From assembly GCA_963691815.1 (NCBI GenBank), contig OY829645.1, positions 12,092,556-12,156,555 on the forward strand: a stretch of DNA of 64,000 nucleotides, given 5' to 3'. The position numbers and the translations under genes are program-made. This stretch comes from Echiichthys vipera. Its lineage: Eukaryota; Chordata; Actinopteri; Perciformes; Trachinidae. Positions 12,107 through 22,980 of the stretch are shown here, piece after piece; position 1 is the first letter of the stretch; every line of letters starts with the position of its first letter. Below the pieces are notes generated by a model. The model saw only the letters and a list, made by a program, of their open reading frames with translations, did not search any database and was not told the origin of the DNA.

Positions 12107-13194
12107 ATGTGTAGAAGGGGAGGAGAGGGTGAAAGGATGATTGAGACAAGCAATCAGTCCCACTGCAGGGAACAGAGGGCAGGCAGGGGGCTGTTGCCTG
12201 TGGTTACACCGTTAAGTGTGCTGGTCTCATGCTTTTTCCCTTGCACACGGATCAATAGATGAGTGGAGTGTAGCTTGGAGGTTCTTCCACACACTCTGAC
12301 ACGCCTTCTTAATCCACTGTGTGATAACCTGTGTCATGCCGATGTATACTTCGCAGGAGACAAGTTAGGGGTAGAATGCAAAATCCACCCTGCTGCACAG
12401 GCTTTAGGAGAGACTGAGAGGGCTTTGCTTTCATTAGCTTGAGGATTCAGATTGCCTTGCTGCTGCTGTGGTGGCAGATTTTTTTTCTCTCTTTGAATCT
12501 ATTCAAATTGCATTAGCTGTACCTATCATGTACAGATTATCTTTTTGTTTTGTGCTGTTAAAGTATGTTTACTCAATAAAGAATCTGGAAAGATTCTCTT
12601 GATAACTCTTCATAAAAACATACAACAGAATGCTCACAAAGAAGGCATTCATTTTGTATGTCCTGGAGGGATTTTCCCTCAGCCCGAAAATTAATCTGTC
12701 AGACAGCAAAGATTATATCCCTATCTCGCTGTATTCAAACATGGGAAATGTTTATGATGAGTAAACATTATCACAATTTAATTAACAGATCCCACACACT
12801 CATTGATCCATGGGAAATATCAATTGCACTGGTGTATTTAATTAGTCTATATCTTTGCCCTTTGTGTCACTAGGGTTGATAGAGCGCCATGCTCTACAAA
12901 TTAATCTTCATCAGCAAATGACTTGAAACAAAAACATGATTGGAATGAAGAAACTGATAAACTAAATCCCCCTACTTGGTATTCCAGCCCTACACCTCCA
13001 CAGATGATGTTGTTAGACATAGTTGTTATAGTTATGTCAGCTAGGACTTAGCTGTAGATCAATAAACTGTAGCCCAGTAAAGTATTTTTTAAAACAAAAT
13101 TGTAATTGACAGTGTAAATATGACACTAAAGCACATTTTGCTGTTACAAGAGGAATTAGCACCTCACGCCAATTTTTAATAGTTCTTTTATGAA

Positions 13195-13250
13195 AATATA
13201 TATATATATTCTTTTATATATATATATGTATAAAACATATGTATGAATGT
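13195..13250. repeat. AT-rich dinucleotide repeat
   Basis: Two short (TA)n runs separated by 'ttctttta', then 'gtataaaacatatgtat'. Low-complexity sequence in the intron without coding potential. Confidence 0.85.
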
Positions 13251-14205
13251 ACATATATTTTGTATTAAATCACAGTCTAATTTATTTTTTAGAACTATCT
13301 ACAATCTTTTCACATACTCCCTGGCAGGTGCAGAAGTGCCTTCTGGAGTTCATGTTCCCCTGGTTGGGAATCACTACACCAATCGAGCTATCAGCAGTCT
13401 CCCATGCAATGCATCCATGCAGCAACTGCAGTTCCAGGTTTAATGTAATATTCCTATTTTATTAGGCACTGGCAATATAATTATTTAATTATTTAATTAT
13501 CGAATAGAAGTTAGAAGTGGATGTAATTTCAGCTCGAAGAGTATAGGCATACTGTAAATCTGTAATGGACTTGTACGACCTTGTTACTGGTTTAAATGAG
13601 ACCTCTAAATGCCTACCACTCTCCTCCCTGTTAACATTGCACATACTAACAGAAGTGTTACATCCAGGCGAGTTTAATTCATCATGTGCCTCAGCATGCA
13701 TGTTTTCTCCTTAAGGCGCTTTATTGCAGTGTCAAACCACCCAGGTGAGCTTATAGTCTAGCCATGCTTAGTGTATCTGAGTGTTTGACCTTAAAAAACT
13801 ACATTTATGAATCCAGGGGTCCGTTTCACAAAGCAGGTTAAAAAAACTCTGAGTCTAACCCTGAACTCTGAGTTGATCTACTTTGAGATAGGAAACTCTG
13901 AGTTTTCGGTTCCAGAACAGCAGATTTGCGTTAGGTTGATCAACTTAGAGTAGTTTGACCTGGAGTTAAGCGCGTGCACCACAGGTAAAAAAAGACAGCA
14001 TCAATGGAGCCCTGATTCGACGAGTCACCATGGCAACGGGGAAGCGGAGCGCTACGCAACCACTGGAACTGTAAATATTAATGCGCTCATACAGAGAGTT
14101 TGAGCAGGTTTACACCGCTGCAGCAGCTAAAGAGAGGGAGACGGTGCGGGAGAACATTGCTGCTCTGGTCAGTGCGTAAGTTTAAACGTAGTGGCTGTGG
14201 CTGTT

Positions 14206-14406
14206 TTATATGTTGTATAAAAAACTCCCATTTGCAAAAAAACGCAGCGCAACACACAATATCTGCTGGTATGTGAGAGCATGACTTTGGTTGTTAATGT
14301 TGGATATGTAAGAACGGATGAGGTTGTGTATGTAAATGATGGACTGTGACTTGAAACGGTGTTGTGCCATATTCAGAACCCCTGCCGTGAAATGCACCCC
14401 TCGCAT
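14206..14406 (-). pseudogene. Harbinger transposase N-terminal fragment, copy A
   Basis: The - frame contains RFKSQSIIYIHNLIRSYIS, then QQILCVALRFFANGSFLYNI. This is the helical region in front of the DDE domain of HARBI1-like transposases (family pattern: RY-x-F-x4-I-x2-L...ALRFFA-x-G-[ST][FY]). It stops at a stop codon before any catalytic residue. The same last block recurs in copy B at 14763-15017, so the two are duplicates or overlapping deletion derivatives inside one element. Confidence 0.78.
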
Positions 14407-14762
14407 TATAGATGATATTCTGGATCAGAAGGCTGTTGTTTCCACCTATAAGAGTAGTTTATATACCGGTAACCCAATTAAAAGCACACACTTTTGAACC
14501 TATGAATTGCAAGAAAAGCTGGGATTATATTTAGGAAACGCTAAGTCAAATACATTCAACTTGCTCAAAAGATCCATTTAGTTCATTTTGTAATTATGGC
14601 TGCAGTATATAAAGGACGTCTATGCGCGGTCTGACAATCATCTCCCGACGAATATTTAATTCTCTGCACAGTAATACTGCACCTTCATCCACGGGATCGT
14701 TATCAAAAGGACATGCCATGGTAGTGGAAATATTCACCACCTAATATAACTTCTATATAGGC

Positions 14763-15017
14763 CTACTGAATGATTTTTATACGTTGTATAAAAAAACTCC
14801 CTTTTGCAAAAAAACGCAGCGCAACACAGAATATCTGCTGGGATATAAAATGGTACCGCTCAAAAAGAGAATTGCCTGGAAATGCAAGAACATCTATAAT
14901 CAATAGTTTGATAATCATCTCCCGACGAATATTTAATTCTCTGCGCAGTAATGCTGCACCTTCATCCACGGGATCGTTATCAAAAGGACATGCCATGGTA
15001 GTGGAAATAGTCACCAC
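14763..15017 (-). pseudogene. Harbinger transposase N-terminal fragment, copy B
   Basis: The - frame opens with MACPFDNDPVDEGAALLRRE (residues 9-28 of the frame), a typical Harbinger transposase start, then NSLFERYHFISQQIFCVALR and FFAKGSFF. Compared with copy A it lacks the IIYIHNLI segment, so HFISQ is fused directly to QQIF: an internal in-frame-looking deletion. No DDE residues remain. The true start is probably the Met of MACPF at codon 9. Confidence 0.78.
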
Positions 15018-15417
15018 CTAATAAAACTTACAATGTCGGCCTACTGACTGATGTTTGCAATGATTTTCTGAAAACTGACGACAGAACTATACTCGCCTGC
15101 TGACTGAATGAATGAGGAAAACAAACACCGTGTGTGGCTGAAAGAGGGCGGAGACAGAGAGAAACTCAAGGTTTTCTGAAACTAGTTTCAGAGAGCATGT
15201 TACCATGGTAACTGACCGAGAGGTTAAGCTACCTCTCTTTGTGAAACAGGCTAGAGTTACCCCTCTGTCTCTGGTTTGAGTTACCTCCCTTTGTGAAACG
15301 GAAAACTCAGAGTTTCCCTCATTTCAGGGTTAACAGACTCAGAGTTTTCACTAAACCTGCTTTGTGAAACAGGCCCCAGGTTCTTTTCTAAATCCCAGTT
15401 ACGCTCTTCTCATTCTT

Positions 15418-15945
15418 TCATTGATATTTGAACGTGTATGGAATACGGCTGTCAGCATATAGGAGACATTTAATTTCCTTGTCTGCATCGCGTAAGTCAG
15501 TGGTTCCCAACCTTTTTCTTAAGGGACCCATATTTTTACCATAGTAAACTATGAGGCGTTCCCAGGCCAGTGTGAAGATATAATCTCTCCACCTAGTCCT
15601 GGGTCTTCCCCGATGCCTCCTCCCAGCTGGATGTGCCTGGAACACCTCCCTAGGGAGGCGCCCATGGGGCATCCTTACTAGATGCCCAATCCACCTTAAC
15701 TGGCACCTTTCAACGCAAAGGAACAGCGGCTCTACTCCGAGTTCCTCACGGATGGCTGAACTTATCACTCTATCTCTAAGGGAGACTCCACCTACCCTCC
15801 TGAGAAAGCCCATTTCGGCCGCTTGTAACCACGACCTCGTTCTTTCGGTCATGACCCAGCTTTCATGACCATAGGTGAGGGTAGGAGCGAAGATTGACCA
15901 GGAGATCGAGAGCTTTGCCTTCCAGCTCACGGTGCGATAGAGCAA
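15418..15945 (-). pseudogene. LINE ORF2 C-terminal region
   Basis: A 175-codon - strand frame holding SWSIFAPTLTYGHESWVMTE, RSWLQAAEMGFLRRVGGVSL, QLRWIGHLVRMPHGRLPREV and GRRHRGRPRTRWRDYIFTLA. This basic C-terminal module follows the thumb of the reverse transcriptase in a widespread fish LINE group. It ends by reading into non-LINE sequence near 15480. It is separated from the upstream RT segment by the deletion around 16100-16160. Confidence 0.82.
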
Positions 15946-16270
15946 CTACAGGACCGCCCCCGCTGCTCCATTTCTCCGGCCAAACTCACGCTCCATCGTC
16001 CCCTCACTCGTGAACATGATCCCGAGGTACTTGAACTCATTCACTTGGGGTAAGGACTCATTCCCTACCTGGAGTAAGCAATACACCGGTTTCCTGCTGA
16101 GAGCCATGGCCTCAGATTTAGAGATTCTGATTCACGACTACGCCTCGATATCCGTCCATGAAAATCACGAACAGGATTGGTGACAAAGCGCACCCCCAAC
16201 AGAGGCCAACCCCCGCCAGGAACGAATCCGACTCACGGCCGAGGATCCGGACACAGCTCTCGCTTTTGGT

Positions 16271-16926
16271 TCACAGAGATTGGATGGCCCTCAGAAGTGA
16301 CCCCCTCACCCCATACTCCTGTAGCACCTCCCACAGTATCTCCCGAGGGACCCGGTCATATGCCTTCTCCAGATCCACAAAGCACATGTAGACTGGATGG
16401 GCATACTCCCAGGCCCCCTCCAGGATCCTTGCGAGAGTGGGGAGCTGGTCCGTTGTTCCACGTCCAGGACGGAATCTGTATTGTTCCTCTTCAATCTGAG
16501 GTTCGACTATAGGACGAAGCCTCCTTTCCAGCACCTTGGAGTAGACTTTACCAGGGAGGCTGAGTAGTGTGATACCCCTGTAATTGGCACACACCCTCTG
16601 GTCCCCCTTTTTGAATAGGGGAACCACCACCCTGGTCTGCCACTTGGCACTGTCCCAGACTTCCACGTAATGTTGAAGAGACGTGTCAACCAAGACAGCC
16701 CCTCCAAACCCAAAGCTTTCAGCATTTCTGGACGTATCTCAATGATTCCTGGGGCTTTGCCACTGTGGAGTTGTTTGACTACCTCAGTGACTTCCGGCAG
16801 AGATATTGACAATGATTCCCCATCAGCCTCCAGCTCAGCATCTACAAAAGAGGGCGTATTACTCGGATTAAGGAGTTCCTCAAAGTGCTCCTTCCACCGC
16901 CCGATTACCTCATCAGCTGAGGTCAC
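16271..16926 (-). pseudogene. LINE reverse transcriptase segment (two frames)
   Basis: 16926-16507 (frame 1) carries VVKQLHSGKAPGIIEIRPEM and LSWLTRLFNITWKSGTVPS; 16693-16271 (frame 2) carries WQTRVVVPLFKKGDQRVCAN, YRGITLLSLPGKVYSKVLER, EEEQYRFRPGRGTTDQLPTL and CFVDLEKAYDRVPREILWEV. A frameshift near 16620 separates them. Fingers and the first half of the palm are present; the metal-binding D-D pair is not. Confidence 0.85.
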
Positions 16927-19189
16927 CAGCGTCCCGTCCTTACTGTAAACAGCTTGGACAGTTCCCCTTTCCCCCCTCCTGAGATGTCAAATGGTTTTCC
17001 AGAAGCACCTTGGTGCCGCCCGAAAGTCCTTCTCCACGAGTTCTCCGAACTCCTCCCACACCCGCTGCTTTGCCTCTGACACAGCAGAGGCTGCAGCCCT
17101 TCTGGCCCGTCGGTACCTTGCAACTGCCTCTGGAGTCTTCTGGGATAACATATCCCGGAAGGCCTCCTTCTAAAGTCGGACAGCTTCCCTGACCACCGGT
17201 GTTCACCACGGTGTTCGAGGGTTACCGCTCCTTGAGGCACCTAAGACCTTGAGGCCACAGCTCACCGCTGCAGCTTCAGCAATGGAAGCTTTGAACATTG
17301 CCCACTCCGGTTCAATGCCCCCAACCTCCACAGGGATGCCAGAAAAGCTCCGCTGGAGGTGTGAGTTGAAGATCTCTCAGACAGGGGCCTGTAGGTGTAA
17401 GGAGGCGACCCTCTCGTCCACCGAAGTGAACTCCAACACCGCGGCTCTCAGCCGCGGGTTTGTGAGTTTGAATGTTGTTCAAGATGAGAGCAATGATACC
17501 ACCAAATTTTGTGAACATCAAAATAACTTTTTCCCAACCATGGCATGCGTTTGGTGGCGCTATGGAGCCTGCTGGCCACACACAAGCCCAATTACTTTTT
17601 GCCACTTCTGACATGTGTGAGTTTTCGAGAATCCCAAGCCCCTCAAAATGCGATGAAGTTTGACACGTAACACTTTCTGTTGTCAGTAGGTGGCACTATG
17701 ACAATGACTCAATTTCACATCAGCTGCAGATATATTGGTTGTTATTGAAAACGCCTAACTGTAGTGTCCCTGGCGAGAGGGTGCATGAGCAAAAAATGTC
17801 ACCATCGCATGTTTTGCGTAAAGTACGAAGACTCCCAAAGGTAGAAGGGTTGTGATTGGCCTGACCAGGGTCTGGCCTGCTTGAAATCTTTCTTGACAGG
17901 AAGTGGACCAGACGCACCTGCAAGAGCAAATAAGATATGAGTTTTTAAATTTGTCTTAAGATGTCCAGTGTTTAGAATACAATGCAGATGAATGAAACTG
18001 TATGTATAGTGCTCAAATGATTGAAAAACAAAATATATGAAGGGATCCAACACACTTACCCAATGTTTTTCATTCCTCCTTGATGTCTCTTGTATCTTCT
18101 TGCTCTGTCTAAACATTTTGTAATTTATTCAGATGAATGTGGCCAAAATTTCACTCCGCTGTGATCCCCTTTTTGCAAACTGTCAAGAGTGATGTCAAAT
18201 TTACGTTAGTCCCTCAATATCACTGGTAATTGTTAGTAAAAGAAGTAAGGTACGCATTTTATAGATACAGAGTAATACATACCTACATTTTATTCCATTG
18301 CTCTTATAAGAGTGAGAACATAATGAGCAAAAAATATTGCCAGTTACAGTGTCAGTCTGAACATCAGTGAAATTTGGCCCGACAAGTGCTGTATCTTTGA
18401 GACCAAAACAGGCAAATAAAAAACTATTTTACAATCTTGGTGCTTGGTCAGTGCAAGCTCATGTAATTGGCCCTTAGGTGGTCCCCCTACCTATTTTCCA
18501 CAGAAAAAGTGAGGAAACAATACTTTTATCAAAAAAACTGCTATTTACTTTTACTGCTGCAAATTAGTATGATGCATCAGTGAAACTGCCTCTGAGGCAG
18601 ACAACAGATATAAAGTGTAAATTATTCCAATAGTAACTTATGGTAAAAACCCTGAAGCAAATTTTAGCAAGCTGTTAAATTTCACGCACAGTTTAGTTTC
18701 TGTAAATTTTTAATTTATGATTACAAAATTACATAATGGGAGTACTTTGGCAGATTTGCCCGGCGCCTTGTCAGAGTTGCACCTGTTGTAAGGCTCAGAG
18801 CTATGAGTGTGGAGACGGCGCACACGCCAGGCAAATCCATTATTATAACTCAAATCCAGAAGTTGCATTTTTCCTGCTGGGACTGACTCTCAGTGTGCAG
18901 GTTTAATCAATGTTGAGGCCCTGTGTTGGCAGTACCTGGCCTCCGCCTCCTACATGTAATAAGCCTCTGGCTGATTATAACATTCACATACTAATAACAC
19001 CATTCATACTAAATGTATTGTTGATTATTTTTGTATGGTTTGGAAATAGCCTGAATTAGAGTTTACAGCTTGGTTCACTCTGAGGGATAAATGCATGATG
19101 TCAATAAGTACAACAAAGGAAACTACAGCAACATTAAGTTAGTACCAGCCTTGTGAAAATTAATTTAAAACTTTATTTTTTTCTCTCAG

Positions 19190-19311
19190 GAGAGGAGAAT
19201 TCACCAGGCTGGTTATGTGGAGAGGACGAGGGGAAGACGATGGCCCCGTTTTGGTGTCCGCTGCTAGCCTGTCACATGCCTGTCTTTGCAACAAAGTCAC
19301 CAGAGAGAAAG
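19190..19311 (+). CDS. arhgef17: arhgef17 exon: linker into the propeller
   Basis: Acceptor TTTTCTCTCAG; donor GTAAAT at 19312. The exon completes the Arg codon from the previous exon and encodes EENSPGWLCGEDEGKTMA then PFWCPLLACHMPVFATK and SPERK, ending on a complete codon. The Pro-Gly-Trp-Leu-Cys and Pro-Phe-Trp-Cys-Pro blocks are characteristic of ARHGEF17 at this place. It joins in phase 0 to the exon at 49360. No domain of known fold is complete within it; it lies between the PH domain and the first propeller blade. Confidence 0.92.
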
Positions 19312-20639
19312 GTAAATCTAAATATTTCAATATCATTTCTTAAAGAGAACCCTATTTTGTTTACCATGTGTTCTGAAGTTTTTCTAAATCAGATTATTAG
19401 CTCAAACGCAAATTATTAAATATAATCTGTGTGTTGACCTGTGACATTAAATTGTGCCACCCAGTGGTAAATCACTTCAAATAATAGTTCTGCTTTTTAA
19501 CTTGCTCCACTTTGTTACCAATTTATCGGATGCACAAAAATAATACTAATAGAACCAATCACAATGTTTTTTAAAATAACTTGCTGACAGAAAACCCCTG
19601 TGTCTCATACGTACAAGACAACAGTGCTGAGCAAATGGGGGTGAGAAAAACTGGATCTCATTAATCTAAAATGAATGTTTTGTGCTTTCATATTTAATTA
19701 ATAACAATACTTTCACTAAGGTTGTAGACCTAGTTTATCTGTTGGGCCACAGACTAAAGAAAATAACACCACCCCGCACTAGCAGCGTCGAGATGTCACT
19801 GTTCACAAGGTTAGATCTGGTTTATCAAAGACACTAACCAAACAACACAGTACATAAATTCTGGAATTCAGATAGGTCAGACAGCCATGTTTATCCATAC
19901 AGTATAGCGTTAAACATTACAGTTACAGCCAGGGGCGGAGTGGGACACAATCCACCTGGACAATTCTGACTGCACCGGCCCACAATGGGCCCTACCCATT
20001 CCCTCCACCAGGACAGGGGGGTGTCTCCACTACTTCAACCTTGCCCGCTTTCTCTCTGTCTGACAGCCGCTCATTCATCCCCATTCGTTCATTGGATAAA
20101 CGCGGAGCGATCATTGGAGCAATACGCAGTTTACATTTCCCATGAGGCTTTGCTTCCACCATTTTACATTAATTTATGAACCAAAAAACAAATTCAATCG
20201 TTGGCCATTTTATATTTGGGGTCATGAAAGTTATGTAACGTCTGAATAAAAATAATTAAATCAAGATAGGAGGCTAAAAAAAAATCAGTAGGCTGGATTA
20301 ATGAGAGTGAGTGTGACACTGTACCAACTGTGAGAAGTAGAGACACAACAAGTGTTATATATAGTGCTTGGACTCTCAATATCAATAGTATATAGAATAG
20401 AATATAATTACTTTAATGATCCCAGACTGGGAAATTATTTTGTAACAGCAGTAGTGGGTCAGCAAATAAACACTTTGTACATAACATAAATATAATCCAA
20501 TATATACATAGTGTATATATACAGTGCACAGTGTGCTATTAACAATAAACAATAATAATATATACAACAAAATATGCAAAATATACTATAACAATAATAA
20601 TATATACACAAAAAACAGTAGAGAGAGCAGAGTTCTCTG

Positions 20640-21008
20640 TCAGGCAGAGGTAAGAGAGTTATTATAAAAAGTGATGGATTGTGGCAGGAAAGATTTCCTG
20701 TATCTGTTGCTACGACAGCAAAGCTGAAGCAGCCTTCTGGAGCAGGTGCTCCGCTGTCTGACCAGTGTGAGTTGGAGAGGGTGGAGAGGATTATCCATGA
20801 TGGATAACAGTTTTTTCAGTGTCCTCCTCTCCACCACAGCCTCCAGAGGGTCCTGTTTGCAGCCAATCACAGAGCCAGCCTTCCTGATCAGTTTGTTGAG
20901 TCTGTTGGTGTCGCTGGCTCCAATGCTGCTTCCCCAACAAACCACAGCAAAGACAAGTACACTGGCCACAACAGACTGATAAAAGATCTCCAACATCTTG
21001 CTGCACAC
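20640..21008 (-). pseudogene. Rex1-like LINE C-terminal domain (copy 1)
   Basis: A 122-codon frame with MLEIFYQSVVASVLVFAVVC, WGSSIGASDTNRLNKLIRKA, GSVIGCKQDPLEAVVERRTL and RYRKSFLPQSITFYN. This closes the LINE protein; the stop is followed by the short untranslated tail. Copy 2 has the same block with an eight-codon deletion after GASD. Confidence 0.85.
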
Positions 21009-21049
21009 ATTGAGGATCTCAGCTTCCTCTCCTCAGGAAGTATAGTCTG

Positions 21050-22243
21050 CTCATACCCTTCTTGTAAACAGTTTCAGTCCAGTCTGTGGTTGATGGTAAC
21101 ACCCAGGTACTTGTAATCCTCCACCGCTTCCACATCCTTTCCCAGAATGCACAGATGTTGGAAAGCCGTGTTCCTCCTCTTCCTGAAATCTATCACCATC
21201 TCTCTGGTCTTGCTGATGTTCAGCCGCAGGTGATTCTGTCCAGTCCACTTCACAAAGTTGTCTACAAGTGCCCTGTACTCCTCCTCCTGCCCCTCACTTA
21301 TACACCCAACAACAGCCGAGTCGTCAGAAAACTTTTGCAGGTGACACGACTCAGTGTTGTACTGAAGGTCAGTGGTGTATAAGGTGAACAGGAAAGGAGA
21401 CAGTACAGTCCCCTGTGGAGCTCCTTTATCACTAACCACCACATCAGACAGAACACTGCCTATACGGTCAAACTATGGCCTGCCTGTCATGTCGTCAGTA
21501 ATCCAGGAGATCATTGTGTCGTCTACTCCCATCACCTGCAGCTTCTCCCCCAGTAGCAGTGGCTGAATGGTGTTAAAAGCACTAGAGAAATCAAAGAATG
21601 TGATTCTCACAGTACCTCCTCCACCATCCAGGTGCGAATGGGCTCGTTGCAGCAGGTAGATGACAGCGTCATCAACTGCCAAGTGGGGCTAGTAAGCAAA
21701 TTGCAGAGGGTCTAGCAGGGCTCTCACCTGCGGCCTCAGGTTGACCAAAACCAGTCTCTCCAGCACCTTCATGAGGTAAGATGTGAGGGCCACTGGTCGA
21801 TAGTCATTAAGGTCTGATGGTGTCGACTTCCTTGGAACAGGAATCAGGCAGGAAGTCTTCCAAAGCACTGGTATTCTCTCCTGACCAGGGCTCAGGTTGT
21901 AGAGGTGTTGTAGGACAGGAGACAGCTGGCTGGCACATGTCTTCAGGATCCTGGGGCTGATACCGTCAGGGCCTGCAGCCTTATGCTGGTGGAGTCTCTC
22001 CAGCTGTCTCCTAACCTGGCCTGCAGTCACAGTCATGCGAGGGAGGCTGCTGGTGTCTTCAGTGGAGGACAAGGAGGTGGAGGTGAAGGTGGAGTAGGAG
22101 GAGGCAGAGGAGGAGGGGGTGGAGGAGGAAGAGGTGGAGAAGGAGGAGAGATGCTGCACAGGAGAGCTCACAGCAGGGGATTGAGGGAGGAGGGGAGGAA
22201 GCATTTGGGGCAGTGAGGGTGTGTGGGGGTCTGGAGGTGTCAT
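21050..22243 (-). pseudogene. Rex1-like reverse transcriptase (copy 1, three frames)
   Basis: 22243-21689 has a Ser/Thr-rich linker, then RRQLERLHQHKAAGPDGISP, LWKTSCLIPVPRKSTPSDLN and DYRPVALTSYLMKVLERLVL. 21682-21473 has ITFFDFSSAFNTIQPLLL (motif A, Asp kept). 21442-21074 has GAPQGTVLSPFLFTLYTTDL and LQKFSDDSAVVGCISEG, where the active-site box is FSDD rather than YADD; Ser is usual in this LINE group. A stop or frame change separates each segment. All the motifs are present, so the copy is fairly young, but it is not translatable as one protein. Confidence 0.88.
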
Positions 22244-22877
22244 GGAGACGACAGAAGGCTGTGAGCTGAACCTATTGAAGAATCTAATCTGTTCAGCTCG
22301 TTTGCCCTCTCCAGGCTGCCTGGTGACTGTCTGCCGCTCACCTTACACCCAGTGATTTTCTTCATACCAGTCCACACATCCCTCACATTGTTCTGCTGGA
22401 GTTTGGCCTCCAGCTTCCTCCTGTAGACGTCTTTACAGGTCCTCAGCATATCCCTGAGTTCATGCTGCACTCTCCTCAGTTCTTCCCTGTCTCAAGACCT
22501 GAACACCCTCTTCTTCTTGTTAAGAAGGGCTTTCAGGTCATTTGTGATCCACGGCTTATTATTAGCGAAGCAGCGTACAGTCCAGGTTGGCATGGTGGTG
22601 TATTCACAGAACCTAATGTATTCTGTGATGCAGTCGGTCATGCTTTCCAGATCCTCTCCATGTGGCTCAACAAGTTCATCCCAGTCTGTCGACTCAAAGC
22701 AGTCCTGTAGTGCGTCAGCAGGCTCCTGAATCCACCTCCTCAAGCTCCTAGTGTGGACAGTCTGCCGCTGAACAAGGGGAATGTACTTAGGGGTCAGCAG
22801 AACCAGGTTGTGGTCAGATATTCCGAGAGGGGGGAGGGCTGTGGGACTGTATGCATCTTTAGCATCTGTAGTGTGGG

Positions 22878-22980
22878 CTACATGGTGGTGTAGTGGTTAG
22901 CACTGTCGCCTGGGCCTTTCTGTGCAGAGTTTGCGTGTTCTCCCTGTGTCTGTGTGGTTTTTCTCCGGTTTCCTCCCAGC
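22878..22980 (+). mobile_element. tRNA-derived SINE fragment (DANA/mermaid-like)
   Basis: It starts with 'ggtggtgtagtggttagcac', which fits a tRNA-type A box, goes on to 'gtcgcc', and then skips to 'gcctttctgtgcagagtttg', 'cgtgttctccctgtgtctg' and 'ttttctccggtttcctccc'. Complete copies of this family have a B-box region between 'gtcgcc' and 'gcctttctg'; it is deleted here. It abuts the 5' end of the Rex1-like LINE inside the hAT element. Confidence 0.75.

Larger units (their letters stand above)
13817..15376. mobile_element. PIF/Harbinger transposon, 1.56 kb, with internal duplications
   Basis: The ends are inverted: GGGTCCGTTTCACAAAGCAGG on the left and, read on the other strand, GGGCCTGTTTCACAAAGCAGG on the right, both followed by repeated 'aactctgagt' subterminal motifs. 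The 3-bp flank CAG occurs on both sides (13814-13816 and 15377-15379), fitting the 3-bp target duplication of PIF/Harbinger. Inside are two - strand fragments of the transposase N-terminal region and, on the + strand near 14080-14175, a frame SYREFEQVYTAAAAKERETV resembling the Myb-like partner protein of these elements. Segments 14206-14275/14783-14852 and 14640-14765/14916-15042 are direct duplicates. Confidence 0.85.
15418..17240 (-). mobile_element. RTE-like (Rex3-type?) LINE, 5'-truncated, core deleted
   Basis: Reading on the - strand from about 17240 to 15410: a linker region, then the reverse transcriptase start (LPEVTEVVKQLHSGKAPG), ANYRGITLLSLPGKVYSKVL, RFRPGRGTTDQL and FVDLEKAYDRVPRE (motif A, catalytic Asp present), then the C-terminal part with PTLTYGHESWVMTER, RWIGHLVRMPHGRLPREVF and GRPRTRWRDY. 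Between about 16160 and 16100 the text jumps from the FMDG block directly to the SEAMALS-like block, so the catalytic [FY]ADD box is missing. Several frameshifts are present. The clade is assigned from the distinctive C-terminus; RTE/Rex3 is my best guess. Confidence 0.85.
20390..22877 (-). mobile_element. Rex1/Babar-like LINE, copy 1 (5'-truncated)
   Basis: On the - strand it begins within the endonuclease C-terminus (PLGISDHNLVLLTPKYIP, including the catalytic SDH box, near 22800), passes through a Ser-rich linker, the reverse transcriptase, a conserved C-terminal domain, and ends in an untranslated tail ('cccagtctgggatcattaaa') with a few TTCTA units near 20395. It lies inside the hAT element. 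The clade (Rex1/Babar, near CR1/L2) is inferred from the FSDD-type active site and the C-terminus. Copy 2 at 51205-52157 is closely similar and in opposite orientation. Confidence 0.85.

Noticed and set aside
22060..22160. Strong GGAGGA-rich stretch that looks like a G-quadruplex or regulatory tract
   Set aside because: It is the Ser-rich linker of the Rex1-like LINE read on the other strand, so the coding origin explains it.
22878..22980. Possible tRNA gene (A-box-like sequence)
   Set aside because: No B box or cloverleaf can be formed; it matches a tRNA-derived SINE with an internal deletion.
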